Shown one piece after another: positions 15,189 through 21,913 of a stretch of 22,789 nucleotides of DNA. The position numbers were made by a program, and so were the translations under genes. A model generated the notes under the pieces. It worked only from the letters and a program-made list of their open reading frames with translations, ran no database searches and was not told the origin of the DNA. This DNA comes from JAMCZU01 sp964479405 (GTDB lineage Bacteria > Patescibacteriota > UBA1384 > UBA12157 > JAENIV01): contig CAYZMA010000015.1 of assembly GCA_964479405.1 (NCBI GenBank), positions 1 to 22,789 of the forward strand, read 5' to 3'. Within the stretch, counting starts at the first letter, position 1. Each line of letters begins with the position of its first letter.

Positions 15189-15807
15189 GGTCTACCCAAC
15201 CTGAAAGCTGGTTTTGATTTTGGACATAACCCTTAATATCAATTCTATTATCAGATAAAATAGCAAAATGAAGATGCCTTCTTTCACCATCGGTTTCAGT
15301 GCTATAGCCCGTCCCCAAAAGACCAATTTGATCGCCTTTTTTAACCACCTGACCAACCGACGGCAGACTACTCGGACGAATATGACCATATAAAATAGTA
15401 TGCTTAATACCCGCTAAATCAATTTCCATCATAAAAACGCCACCATAGCCGGAAGCAGTTTCCGCTAGAACAACTGTGCCGTCGGCAACCGCATAAACAG
15501 GTACATCCGTTGATATGTCTTGATATTCAGCATCAGCCCCGGTATGATAGCCGGTAAATCTTTCAGGCTGAACGGGTGAATTTTGAGGTGTAATGTAAAT
15601 ACCAAAAAGCTTTTTAGTCACTCTTTCTTTGAATTGAGCCACCGGTTCGGCTAAAGTGCTCTCCGGAGTAGAAGTAGGAGTTGATACTGCTAATGGCGAC
15701 GGATAGATTGCTGGATTGCTTCCCCCGCCAAGGCGGGGTCGCAATGACAGAAAAACAATCACTCCTACAACTATTATTAAACCGGCTAAAATTAGAATCT
15801 TTTTCAC
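15166..15807 (-). CDS. Membrane-anchored M23-family peptidase
   Basis: 213 residues from a GTG at 15807. Residues 4-21 are a membrane or signal helix and 30-52 a Pro/Ser/Thr linker. The M23 domain covers ~80-195 with its motifs intact: H88 and D92 (YHTGAD), H142 (YGHI), and H178/H180 (HLHF). It should cut peptidoglycan cross-links outside the membrane using zinc. Both ends have been altered: residues ~20-32 (LSLRPRLGGGSNP) are written by a REP-like repeat, and the final QYIPIII plus the TGA stop by MITE copy C. The GTG overlaps the stop of a receiver relic (GTGA). The catalytic core looks functional. Confidence 0.82.
   Translation of the reverse strand: MKKILILAGLIIVVGVIVFLSLRPRLGGGSNPAIYPSPLAVSTPTSTPESTLAEPVAQFKERVTKKLFGIYITPQNSPVQPERFTGYHTGADAEYQDISTDVPVYAVADGTVVLAETASGYGGVFMMEIDLAGIKHTILYGHIRPSSLPSVGQVVKKGDQIGLLGTGYSTETDGERRHLHFAILSDNRIDIKGYVQNQNQLSGWVDQYIPIII
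15714..15749. repeat. REP-like palindrome inside the M23 coding sequence
   Basis: On the minus strand it begins TGTCATTGCGACCCCGCC, has the hairpin CCCCGCC-tt-GGCGGGG, and ends GCAATC. It matches the family at 9719-9799 and 12907-12940. Its 36 bp keep the frame and encode about 12 residues between the membrane helix and the linker. Confidence 0.8.
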
Positions 15808-15857
15808 CCTTTAATTTTAACAATTTTATGGTCGTCTTCAACCACTAATATTCTCAT
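15804..15857 (-). pseudogene. N-terminal relic of a response regulator
   Basis: The frame MRILVVEDDHKIVKIKG then stops. The first 14 residues are a typical OmpR-family receiver start: beta-1 strand, acidic E-D-D, then helix 1. After IVK the similarity ends abruptly, and the TGA overlaps the GTG of the M23 gene. It is probably the scar of a deletion that joined a receiver's start to the M23 gene. It may still serve as a leader peptide that couples translation. Confidence 0.55.
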
Positions 15858-15924
15858 AGCCTAACACTATACCACAAAACTGAAAATAAACTGAGAGAAC
15901 GATAATTTCTACTTTTTTAATTTT

Positions 15925-16578
15925 TTATACCCTAGTTGCCGTATCTCCTAAACACACTTGATGCTCCATATCCCAAAGCAAAAAACGAACTGAAGATTGA
16001 TCTTTTTGAAGCGATTCGCTTGTTAAAAGTTTTTTAATATTACGCTTGAATTCTTTTTGAGAACGATTATATGACTCAAAGACCGTACGACCTTTTATCA
16101 AAGAATTTATAACCAAATTTGATGGTTCAAAGAACAAAGCCGCCGTTTGATCATCAAGTGGGCGAGTAATAAATGACTGTTCGGTTAAAAAAATAAAATC
16201 GTTTTTGTACCCAATAAATGATTTTGTTCCCTTCTGAATGCATCTTGATCCTAAAACCGAGGCCGCGCTACAAGAAAGAGCGTAGACAACACTGTCCTTG
16301 GTGATATCTTCGTTATCATTTGATTGGATTAAAATCTCTTGACCCTGACCAGTAATAGCGTTTTTATTACCATGTCCATTTAAAAAAATTAATTTTGGAT
16401 TTGTTTTTTTAATAACACTACAAAATTCTTTTCTGTTAGCTCGTTTTTCTCTTAAATCAAAAACTTGACCACCCTTTTTTATTACTTCTTTAATAACCAA
16501 ACTAGCCCATGAAAATAAATAGTTTGTTGTTAAGTCATCCTTGGGTCGAGTAACTAAAATTGAGAAGTTATTCATCAA
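15925..16578 (-). CDS. Caspase/CHAT-like (clan CD) cysteine peptidase candidate
   Basis: 217 residues. KLIFLNGHGNKN places His69 at the end of a hydrophobic strand. VVYALSCSAASVLG places Cys103 in the same setting 34 residues on. This strand-GHG / strand-Cys-Ser layout, followed by a GxKSFIGY stretch (117-124), is that of caspase, gingipain C25 and CHAT peptidases. The N-terminus (SILVTRPKDDLTT) fits the first strand of the fold. No signal peptide or membrane helix is seen, so it should act in the cytoplasm. It is the third gene of an operon and overlaps the second by 11 nt. Its target is unknown; related peptidases serve in defence, cell death or effector processing. The fold is inferred from motifs only. 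Confidence 0.55.
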   Translation of the reverse strand: MMNNFSILVTRPKDDLTTNYLFSWASLVIKEVIKKGGQVFDLREKRANRKEFCSVIKKTNPKLIFLNGHGNKNAITGQGQEILIQSNDNEDITKDSVVYALSCSAASVLGSRCIQKGTKSFIGYKNDFIFLTEQSFITRPLDDQTAALFFEPSNLVINSLIKGRTVFESYNRSQKEFKRNIKKLLTSESLQKDQSSVRFLLWDMEHQVCLGDTATRV

Positions 16579-16801
16579 AAAATATTCCTTTTTTAAAAGC
16601 TTTGAGATACGAGAGTTCTATCTCAACTATTTTTTTACCAATTTCATCATTCTTTTTAACATGACTGATAATTTGATCTTTTGTAAAATTGCCATCTTGT
16701 CCAATTGATATATTCTTATCAGAAGGAAATAATTTCATCCGTTCAATCACTAATTCATTTATTTCGGCGTCAATTTTTGCTTGATCAATATCTTTTAACA
16801 T
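16568..16801 (-). CDS. Hypothetical protein, middle gene of the caspase-like operon
   Basis: 77 residues, highly charged and probably helical (EINELVIERMKLFPSD... QIISHVKKNDEIGKKIVEIELSYLKAF). No family recognised. It starts 1 nt after the stop of the upstream gene and overlaps the peptidase gene by 11 nt. A small helical partner directly before a caspase-like protein could be its inhibitor, adaptor or substrate; this is inference. Confidence 0.6.
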   Translation of the reverse strand: MLKDIDQAKIDAEINELVIERMKLFPSDKNISIGQDGNFTKDQIISHVKKNDEIGKKIVEIELSYLKAFKKGIFFDE

Positions 16802-16802
16802 T

Positions 16803-16985
16803 TTATATAATCTCCAGACGGATTAGTTGGTCCAAAATTTCTTCGCCTTTTTTGGTATTTTCATCTATCTCCAATTTCGCCACACGCCAAGAAATTGGTT
16901 CCTTGTCAATAACAGCTACCAATTCTTCACGTAGGCCAAGCGGTAAATTGCTATAGACCTTATAAAATCTCTGTTTTTTATCCAT
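16803..16985 (-). CDS. Small conserved-looking protein, first gene of the caspase-like operon
   Basis: 60 residues: FYKVYSNLPLGLREELVAVI, then a DKEPISWRVAKLEI stretch, then charged helices (ENTKKGEEILDQLIRLEII). The pattern resembles a short hypothetical family I associate with uncultured bacteria, but I cannot name it. No ribosome site precedes the ATG, and the promoter places the transcript start about 3 nt before it, so the operon mRNA is probably leaderless. Confidence 0.6.
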   Translation of the reverse strand: MDKKQRFYKVYSNLPLGLREELVAVIDKEPISWRVAKLEIDENTKKGEEILDQLIRLEII

Positions 16986-16994
16986 TGCACTTGT

Positions 16995-17023
16995 ATTGTA
17001 GATCAGCTTGAATTAAAAAACAA
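16995..17023 (-). promoter_or_regulatory. Promoter of the caspase-like operon
   Basis: Minus strand TTGTTT (17023-17018), 17 nt, TACAAT (17000-16995). Transcription should start near 16988 and the first start codon is at 16985. It lies back to back with the lectin promoter, whose -35 is only 10 bp away. Confidence 0.6.
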
Positions 17024-17032
17024 TCCAAACCC

Positions 17033-17061
17033 TTGATTTTTAACCCATTATTTGCTATATT
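17033..17061 (+). promoter_or_regulatory. Promoter of the PEP-CTERM lectin gene
   Basis: TTGATT (17033-17038), 17 nt, TATATT (17056-17061). The leader contains a hairpin, TTCCGCAA-tc-TTGCGGAA (17076-17093), close to the predicted 5' end. Confidence 0.6.
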
Positions 17062-17125
17062 ATAGGCAATTTGCATTCCGCAATCTTGCGGAAGCACCTG
17101 AACAACTCGAAGGAGGAAGAAAAGG

Positions 17126-17647
17126 ATGAAAACGCTGATTCTGATAGTGATTCTTGTTTCCGTGCTGGCTCTGCCAGTATTCGCCTATGATTGGGTGACA
17201 AACCCAACCAACGGGCATCGTTATGCCTTGACCGACACTCCCATTCTTCAACCCACTTGGGTAGAAGCGGAAGCCGAAGCAGTAAGCTTGGGCGGACATC
17301 TCGCTACAATCCGAAACTTAGCTGATGAGCAATGGCTAAAAACAACCTACGGAACCGATTGGTTGTGGATAGGGTTAAATGATGTTGCGAATTTGGGTTC
17401 ATTCGTTTGGACAAGTGGAGAACCAGTGTCTTACATAAACTGGAACCCTCTTTGCCCCAGTAGCACTAATGGTCCATGCAACGGAGTCGGCTACAATATC
17501 GGAGTTGAACGCGGTTGGAACGATTTTCCAGACTGGTATAGGTTATACGGAATTATTGAACTCCAGCCAGTCCCCGAGCCATCCAGCCTACTCGCCCTTT
17601 GTGGCGGAGTTGTTGGGTTTCTTGCCTTCCGCCGACAGCGTAAATAA
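17126..17647 (+). CDS. Secreted C-type-lectin-like protein with PEP-CTERM sorting signal
   Basis: 173 residues. AAGGAGG lies 9 nt before the ATG. Residues 1-20 form a signal peptide ending VFA. Residues ~30-146 match the C-type lectin plan: WVEAEAEAVSLGGHLATI, E68-QW, WLWIGLND (79-86), FVWTSGEPVSYINWNP, GWND (130-133) and a final IIEL. Several disulphide Cys of animal lectins are absent, as is common in bacterial members. VPEPSS (149-154), a hydrophobic stretch to 168 and RRQRK at the end form a classic PEP-CTERM tail, recognised by exosortase for export and cleavage. No exosortase gene is in the window. The tail type is unexpected for the inferred host, so transfer is likely. Confidence 0.85.
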   Translation: MKTLILIVILVSVLALPVFAYDWVTNPTNGHRYALTDTPILQPTWVEAEAEAVSLGGHLATIRNLADEQWLKTTYGTDWLWIGLNDVANLGSFVWTSGEPVSYINWNPLCPSSTNGPCNGVGYNIGVERGWNDFPDWYRLYGIIELQPVPEPSSLLALCGGVVGFLAFRRQRK

Positions 17648-17674
17648 CGAACAGAGCTCATTTCAAATCAAACA

Positions 17675-17708
17675 GTGCGAAAAAACTACGGTCGTAGTTT
17701 TTTCGCAC
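17675..17708 (+). terminator. Long hairpin after the lectin gene
   Basis: GTGCGAAAAAACTACG (17675-17690) and its perfect complement at 17693-17708, around a 2-nt centre. The second arm contains TTTTTT. A second hairpin (AATCCCC...GGGGATT, 17711-17735, then TTCTTT) follows at once, and together they should stop lectin transcription. Confidence 0.65.
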
Positions 17709-17753
17709 TAAATCCCCCGGCGCAATCCGGGGATTTTCTTTATGTATAACCCA

Positions 17754-17778
17754 AAATCCAACCTACGAAGTTGGATTT
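17754..17778 (-). terminator. Terminator of the dnaG-rpoD operon
   Basis: AAATCCAAC-ctacgaa-GTTGGATTT forms a 9-bp stem 16 bp beyond the rpoD stop. On the minus strand it ends in TTTT. The T run is short, so the GC-rich hairpin at 17711-17735 may assist. Confidence 0.5.
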
Positions 17779-17793
17779 ACTGGTTCATTTTTC

Positions 17794-19011
17794 CTACCTT
17801 AAATAATCCCTTAACTTCTGTGATTGTTCGTTCTTCTTCATTTTTTGAAGAGATTTGGCTTCAATTTGACGAATTCGTTCCCGAGTAACGCCAAATTCCT
17901 TGCCGACTTCTTCCAAGGTATGAGTCCGACCATCGTCTAGACCAAAACGCATTTTTAAGATTTTTTGTTCGCGAGGCGAAAGAAAGACCAACGATTCGCC
18001 GACATGGCCTTTCATCAACTGGTAAATGGCATTTTCTTCCGGCGACAAGGACTCTTTATCTTCAATAAAATCACCCAAACGAGAGTCTTCTTCTTCGCCC
18101 ACCGGCGTTTCCAGAGAAACCGTTTCTTGAGAAATTTTAATAATATGATCCACTTTTTCCACCGGAATTTCCATCTCAGCGGCAATTTCTTCCGGCAAAG
18201 GCTCGCGACCTAAATCTTGGACCAATTGCCTTTGAGTTCTGATTAATTTATTAATTGTTTCCACCATATGAACCGGAATTCTGATTGTTCTAGCCTGATC
18301 GGCAATGGCGCGGGTAATTGCCTGCCTAATCCACCAAGTGGCGTAGGTTGAAAATTTATAACCCTTGTGATAATCAAATTTAACCACGGCTCGAAGAAGC
18401 CCGGTATTTCCTTCTTGAATTAAATCCAGCAAGGAAAGTCCCCGACCGATATATTTTTTAGCAATAGAAACCACCAACCGCAGATTAGCTTCGGCTAATT
18501 TTTTCTTCGCCGTTTCGTCGCCAGCTTCAATTCTTTTGGCCAAACGAACCTCGTCATCGGATTTTAACAAGGGAATCCGGCCGATTTCCCGTAAATACAT
18601 TCTGACCGAATCGTCGGAAATATCTTTCATTTCCCCCACTTTTTGAGTCGGCTCCGATTCAATTTCCAGTAATTTATGGCCTTCTTTAATATCAATTCCT
18701 TGCACCGAAAATTCATCATAAAGTGCATCCAAAAGAGGGATTTTCTTTTCCGGCAGTTCAAAACCTTGCAAAATTTCTTGATAAGTCACAAAACCGCTCT
18801 GACGGCCTTTTTCCAAAAGTTTTTCCAGTTCTGGCGGAAATTTAATAATAACTTCTTTTTTCCGAACACTGCTCGGCCGACCTTTAGCAATGTTTTTCTG
18901 ATTTTTCATTTTCAGCTTTAAACTGACCCGTTCACTGGTTGCCTTGGTTTGTCTTTCACGCGAAGACTTGGCTGCGCTAGAACTTTTTTTAGTTTTTCGT
19001 TGATATGGCAT
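17794..19011 (-). CDS. rpoD: Primary RNA polymerase sigma factor RpoD
   Basis: 405 residues. A basic low-complexity N-terminus (1-50) leads into a region 1.1-like segment (PPELEKLLEKGRQSGFVTYQ). Region 1.2 (DSVRMYLREIGRIPLL), region 2 (NLRLVVSIAKKY, DLIQEGNTGLLRAV, FSTYATWWIRQAI) and region 3 (IRIPVHMVETI) follow. Region 4 (LSPREQKILKMRFGL, TLEEVGKEFGVTRERIRQIE) closes the protein. It directs RNA polymerase to housekeeping promoters of the TTGACA/TATAAT type seen throughout this window. AAGGAG lies 8 nt before the ATG, inside the 3' end of dnaG; the genes overlap by 23 nt, so expression is coupled. Length is typical of small-genome primary sigma factors. Confidence 0.97.
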   Translation of the reverse strand: MPYQRKTKKSSSAAKSSRERQTKATSERVSLKLKMKNQKNIAKGRPSSVRKKEVIIKFPPELEKLLEKGRQSGFVTYQEILQGFELPEKKIPLLDALYDEFSVQGIDIKEGHKLLEIESEPTQKVGEMKDISDDSVRMYLREIGRIPLLKSDDEVRLAKRIEAGDETAKKKLAEANLRLVVSIAKKYIGRGLSLLDLIQEGNTGLLRAVVKFDYHKGYKFSTYATWWIRQAITRAIADQARTIRIPVHMVETINKLIRTQRQLVQDLGREPLPEEIAAEMEIPVEKVDHIIKISQETVSLETPVGEEEDSRLGDFIEDKESLSPEENAIYQLMKGHVGESLVFLSPREQKILKMRFGLDDGRTHTLEEVGKEFGVTRERIRQIEAKSLQKMKKNEQSQKLRDYLR

Positions 19012-20692
19012 CTTGGAACTCCTTCATTAATTTTTTAAGTTGTTCCGTGTTTTTATCCATTTCGGCTTTTTTAATTTCTTTAGCATAATAACTTTTTAAA
19101 TCTTCCCGCCGATTTTCTTTTAAAATTTTTAAAACCGAATCTAAATCTTCTTTAAGCATTTCCGCGTTTTCAGAAGAAACAACCAAAAGAAGATCGTCAA
19201 GCTTAAGCAGTTGCTCGCGATTAATATCTTTTCGTAATTTAGTTATATTATACTCCGTCAAAAGGGCTTTGTAAATTGCTAACAAATTTTCATCCTTAAA
19301 ATCGGCATCGGAAAGATCGTTAGAAACTTGTTTAATTTTTTCCGGCCATTTTAAAAGTATGGCTAAAATAAATTCGGCAGTTGTTAGATTTTGCTTTTTT
19401 GGTTGCTTCTTAGCTGTCACTTTAGAATTTTTCTTTTCTTCAACTTTTTTTAGAGCACTAAAAATAACCTCTTCCGAAACATCTAATTTTTCGGCCAACA
19501 AATTGACATAATGAGCCTGTTCAATGGTGTCGGGAATTTTTTTTAATAAGGGTAAAATTTCTTTGGCAATTTCTTTTTTCTCTTGGGAGGTTAAATCTGC
19601 TTTCTGCTTGGCAAAGGCTAATTCAAAATACCAGTCAATCACCGGAATAGGTTTTTGGACCGCCGATTGCCAAATTTTCGGGTCCTGCGCGACCATTTCG
19701 CCCGGATCTTTAAATTTACCTAAGTCAACCATTTTAACATTGAAGCCCTCAACAATTGCCATTTCATATGCCTTCTTGGCGCTTGTCAGACCGGCGCTGT
19801 CAGAGTCAAAAGCAAAGATGATGTTTGGGCTGTATCTATAAAGAATTTGCAAATGATCCGACGTTAAAGCCGTGCCGGAAGTCGCCACCACATTTTTGAC
19901 GCCCGCTTGCCACGAGGCAATAACATCCATTTGCCCTTCCACTACTACAGTGGCTTTTTGAGTTTTAATTTCACCCCTAGCTTTTTCTAAATTATAAAGG
20001 ACCCGACTTTTGTGAAAGATGATCGTTTCAGGGGTATTTAGATATTTTGGCTCTTGTTCCGAATCTAATACTCTCCCTGTAAAAGCAATTACATTGCCCA
20101 TGGCGTCTTTAATCGGAAACATAATTCTTTTATAAAACTTATCAGGATTGCCCGCGCCCTGAAGTTCCAAATCGGAAAAACCATGTTTTTTTAAATAGCC
20201 GTTAATCGCCCGCGACGACGGGGCGTAACCAAGCATATATTCTTTAATAAGAGCCGGGGTTAATTTGCGTTTTTTTAAATATTCCAAAGCCGGCTGACCT
20301 GACGGATGCGAAATTAAAATTTTATTAAAAACCCGAGCTGCTAAATTATTTAATTCATAAAGACGATTTTTGGAAATTTGACTACTTTTTTGAAAATCTG
20401 AACTTTGTCGCGATTCAAGTTGGACGCCAGCGCGATCGGCTAAGAGTTTTAAGGCTTCGGGAAATTCCAAACTTTCCATCTTCATCACAAAAGTAAAAAT
20501 ATCGCCACCCTCACTGCAACCGCCAAAACAATGCCAAATTTGCTTTTCCGGAGATATCATTAAAGAAGGCGTTTTTTCATTATGAAAAGGGCAGATTGCC
20601 TTGTAATTGGCGCCGGCTTTTTTGAGGGTTAGATAACTGGAAATTAGATCAACAATGTCAATCCGGTGCTTAATTTCCTCTACTTCATTCAT
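18989..20692 (-). CDS. dnaG: DNA primase DnaG
   Basis: 567 residues from the ATG at 20692; a GTG at 20722 would add 10 residues but has its GGAG only 1 nt away. It makes RNA primers for replication. Zinc-binding domain: C34, H37 (CPFHNEKTPS), C55 and C59 (HCFGGCSEGGD). The second pair is C-x3-C rather than the usual C-x2-C. The catalytic TOPRIM part begins near residue 250 (VVVEGQMDVIASW) and includes FAFDSDSAG. The C-terminal third is helical and charged and should bind the helicase. It pairs with rpoD as in the classic macromolecular-synthesis operon. rpsU is not upstream; a PaaX/Cas2-like gene is. Confidence 0.96.
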   Translation of the reverse strand: MNEVEEIKHRIDIVDLISSYLTLKKAGANYKAICPFHNEKTPSLMISPEKQIWHCFGGCSEGGDIFTFVMKMESLEFPEALKLLADRAGVQLESRQSSDFQKSSQISKNRLYELNNLAARVFNKILISHPSGQPALEYLKKRKLTPALIKEYMLGYAPSSRAINGYLKKHGFSDLELQGAGNPDKFYKRIMFPIKDAMGNVIAFTGRVLDSEQEPKYLNTPETIIFHKSRVLYNLEKARGEIKTQKATVVVEGQMDVIASWQAGVKNVVATSGTALTSDHLQILYRYSPNIIFAFDSDSAGLTSAKKAYEMAIVEGFNVKMVDLGKFKDPGEMVAQDPKIWQSAVQKPIPVIDWYFELAFAKQKADLTSQEKKEIAKEILPLLKKIPDTIEQAHYVNLLAEKLDVSEEVIFSALKKVEEKKNSKVTAKKQPKKQNLTTAEFILAILLKWPEKIKQVSNDLSDADFKDENLLAIYKALLTEYNITKLRKDINREQLLKLDDLLLVVSSENAEMLKEDLDSVLKILKENRREDLKSYYAKEIKKAEMDKNTEQLKKLMKEFQDAISTKN

Positions 20693-20789
20693 TTTTAATT
20701 TCTCTTGCCCCGCAGATGACACTCCTATAATAACAGGACGTAGTCCGTTTTATAGGAAGGAGTTGTGCGGGGTCAACTTGGTCATTCAT
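20685..20789 (-). CDS. Possible 34-residue leader peptide before dnaG
   Basis: The frame MNDQVDPAQLLPIKRTTSCY continues to REIKNE and stops at 20685, overlapping the dnaG start. GGAG lies about 11 nt before its ATG. Its middle covers a hairpin (TCCTATAA...GGAC-tac-GTCC...TTATAGGA, about 20721-20755). The arrangement could couple or attenuate dnaG translation, or it may be chance. No family is recognised. Confidence 0.25.
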   Translation of the reverse strand: MNDQVDPAQLLPIKRTTSCYYRSVICGAREIKNE

Positions 20790-20846
20790 AAATTCAATGA
20801 CTCCTTGTTTTTAAACCATATTTTTGCGTATTTTTATTAAACATTT

Positions 20847-21374
20847 TTATACTCTATTCTGTTTATTTTTGATTTTAAACATATCTAAATATTTTTCTTC
20901 ACCAGTTACAGCTCTTGAGATAAAATAATCAACACTGCTTTTTAAATCTAACAGAAAAATTAAATCTTCCAACTCGGAAGAAATATCATTGGGTGTAATC
21001 CAAACTGATTTTTGAATCGGCTTGCAATCTAATTCAGATAGCTTGAATCTAAAAAGATCGCGAGTTTTCTTTCGTTTCTCCTCAATGTCAAAAGCAACAA
21101 TTCGCCAGAGACCATCCCATTCTCCTAAAAATTTCTTTTTAATTAATTTTAATTTTCCTTTAGATGTAAGTTTTAAGAATTTTTCACCTTGATCTTCAAT
21201 TTCTTCAAGATAACCACGTTTTTTAAGTTCGTAAATTGTCTTAGAAAGACTGCCTTGATAATTTCTAAAGTATCTTCCTAAACCCAAATAAGGACACATT
21301 AAACCAGCAACGCTTTCCTTTATAGTCCCATCAATAACTAATAAAATTTTCTCAGTAAAAGTGTGCCTTGCCAT
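20847..21374 (-). CDS. PaaX-like winged-helix protein with Cas2-like domain
   Basis: 175 residues. The N-terminal half contains a winged-helix-like segment (SLSKTIYELKKRGYLEEIED, then KFLKLTSKGKLKL). The second half, WRIVAFDIEEKRKKTRDLFR and QKSVWITPND, matches the ferredoxin-like Cas2 fold used as the central domain of PaaX repressors. No CRISPR repeats or other cas genes are nearby, so a transcription regulator is more likely than a spacer-acquisition nuclease. AAGGAAGGA lies before the ATG. A 14-bp perfect palindrome overlaps the -35 region of its own promoter, suggesting self-repression. Confidence 0.65.
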   Translation of the reverse strand: MARHTFTEKILLVIDGTIKESVAGLMCPYLGLGRYFRNYQGSLSKTIYELKKRGYLEEIEDQGEKFLKLTSKGKLKLIKKKFLGEWDGLWRIVAFDIEEKRKKTRDLFRFKLSELDCKPIQKSVWITPNDISSELEDLIFLLDLKSSVDYFISRAVTGEEKYLDMFKIKNKQNRV

Positions 21375-21395
21375 TCTTGCAAATCCTTCCTTTAA

Positions 21396-21401
21396 ATTAT
21401 A
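21396..21401 (-). promoter_or_regulatory. -10 element of the PaaX-like gene
   Basis: A perfect TATAAT on the minus strand, 22 bp before the start codon. No consensus -35 is present; the place is taken by the palindrome at 21410-21423. Confidence 0.5.
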
Positions 21402-21409
21402 CCCACTTT

Positions 21410-21423
21410 CTCGCGATCGCGAG
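21410..21423. promoter_or_regulatory. CTCGCGATCGCGAG palindrome, candidate operator
   Basis: A perfect 14-bp palindrome, GC-rich within AT-rich surroundings, directly upstream of the TATAAT of the PaaX-like gene. A 9-bp inverted repeat, CCTTTAAAT (21389-21397) and ATTTAAAGG (21424-21432), also brackets the promoter. Position and symmetry fit a dimeric repressor site. Confidence 0.5.
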
Positions 21424-21477
21424 ATTTAAAGGAAAATATAAACCTGTTATTTGGTAAGAAACTTTTATTTATCTTAT

Positions 21478-21828
21478 TCATTTTATTTTGGCAAAACCAT
21501 TAAAATATATTTTAAAATCTTTGGGATCGAAGACTTCAACAACTTTATATTTCCCTTTAGTATATGGCTTTTTATCTAATACTAAATGAGTCGCATCTAA
21601 AATAATAATACTGGCAAGTGGTTTAGAAAGTTGCTGATTCCCTTTTGTCTCAAGTAACGGTAATTCGCCCTCGAGCCAATAATTTCTCTGACCCTCTTTA
21701 AGAAAAGGATATATTTTACCAACTTTAATTAGTTGCGGAATACATTCTTCCCTCTTGCGATTACCATTTTTAAATTCATCAAAATTTCTCAAAGCAAGGT
21801 CTGGATTAAATTCAACTTGTATACCCAT
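21478..21828 (-). CDS. Conserved-looking hypothetical protein
   Basis: 116 residues, no signal or membrane segment. Features: an acidic/basic start (VEFNPDLALRNFDEFKNGNR), an ECIP motif, then a compact beta-rich part (VGKIYPFLKEGQRNYWLEGELPLLET, SIIILDATH, YKVVEVFDPKDF). It looks like a small single-domain cytoplasmic protein. I cannot assign a family with confidence. It lies about 100 bp upstream of the PaaX-like gene on the same strand, but that gene has its own promoter. Confidence 0.7.
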   Translation of the reverse strand: MGIQVEFNPDLALRNFDEFKNGNRKREECIPQLIKVGKIYPFLKEGQRNYWLEGELPLLETKGNQQLSKPLASIIILDATHLVLDKKPYTKGKYKVVEVFDPKDFKIYFNGFAKIK

Positions 21829-21913
21829 AGCACTTTTAGTATATCAAAAAAGATAGTAAAGACAATAAAATTGATGTATGATACGGAAAGCAAAACGAAA
21901 CGAGGTGAAAGAA

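Noticed and set aside
15166..16985. UGA recoded to glycine as in some Patescibacteria
   Set aside because: UGA ends several genes at sensible places (for example DUF5678, HPt and M23), so the standard code is used.
20847..21374. Cas2 as part of a CRISPR system
   Set aside because: The protein has an added winged-helix part, and no CRISPR repeats, cas1 or other cas genes are in the window.
21410..21423. GCGATCGC as a cyanobacterial HIP1-type repeat
   Set aside because: It occurs once in a promoter and all other signs argue against a cyanobacterial origin.
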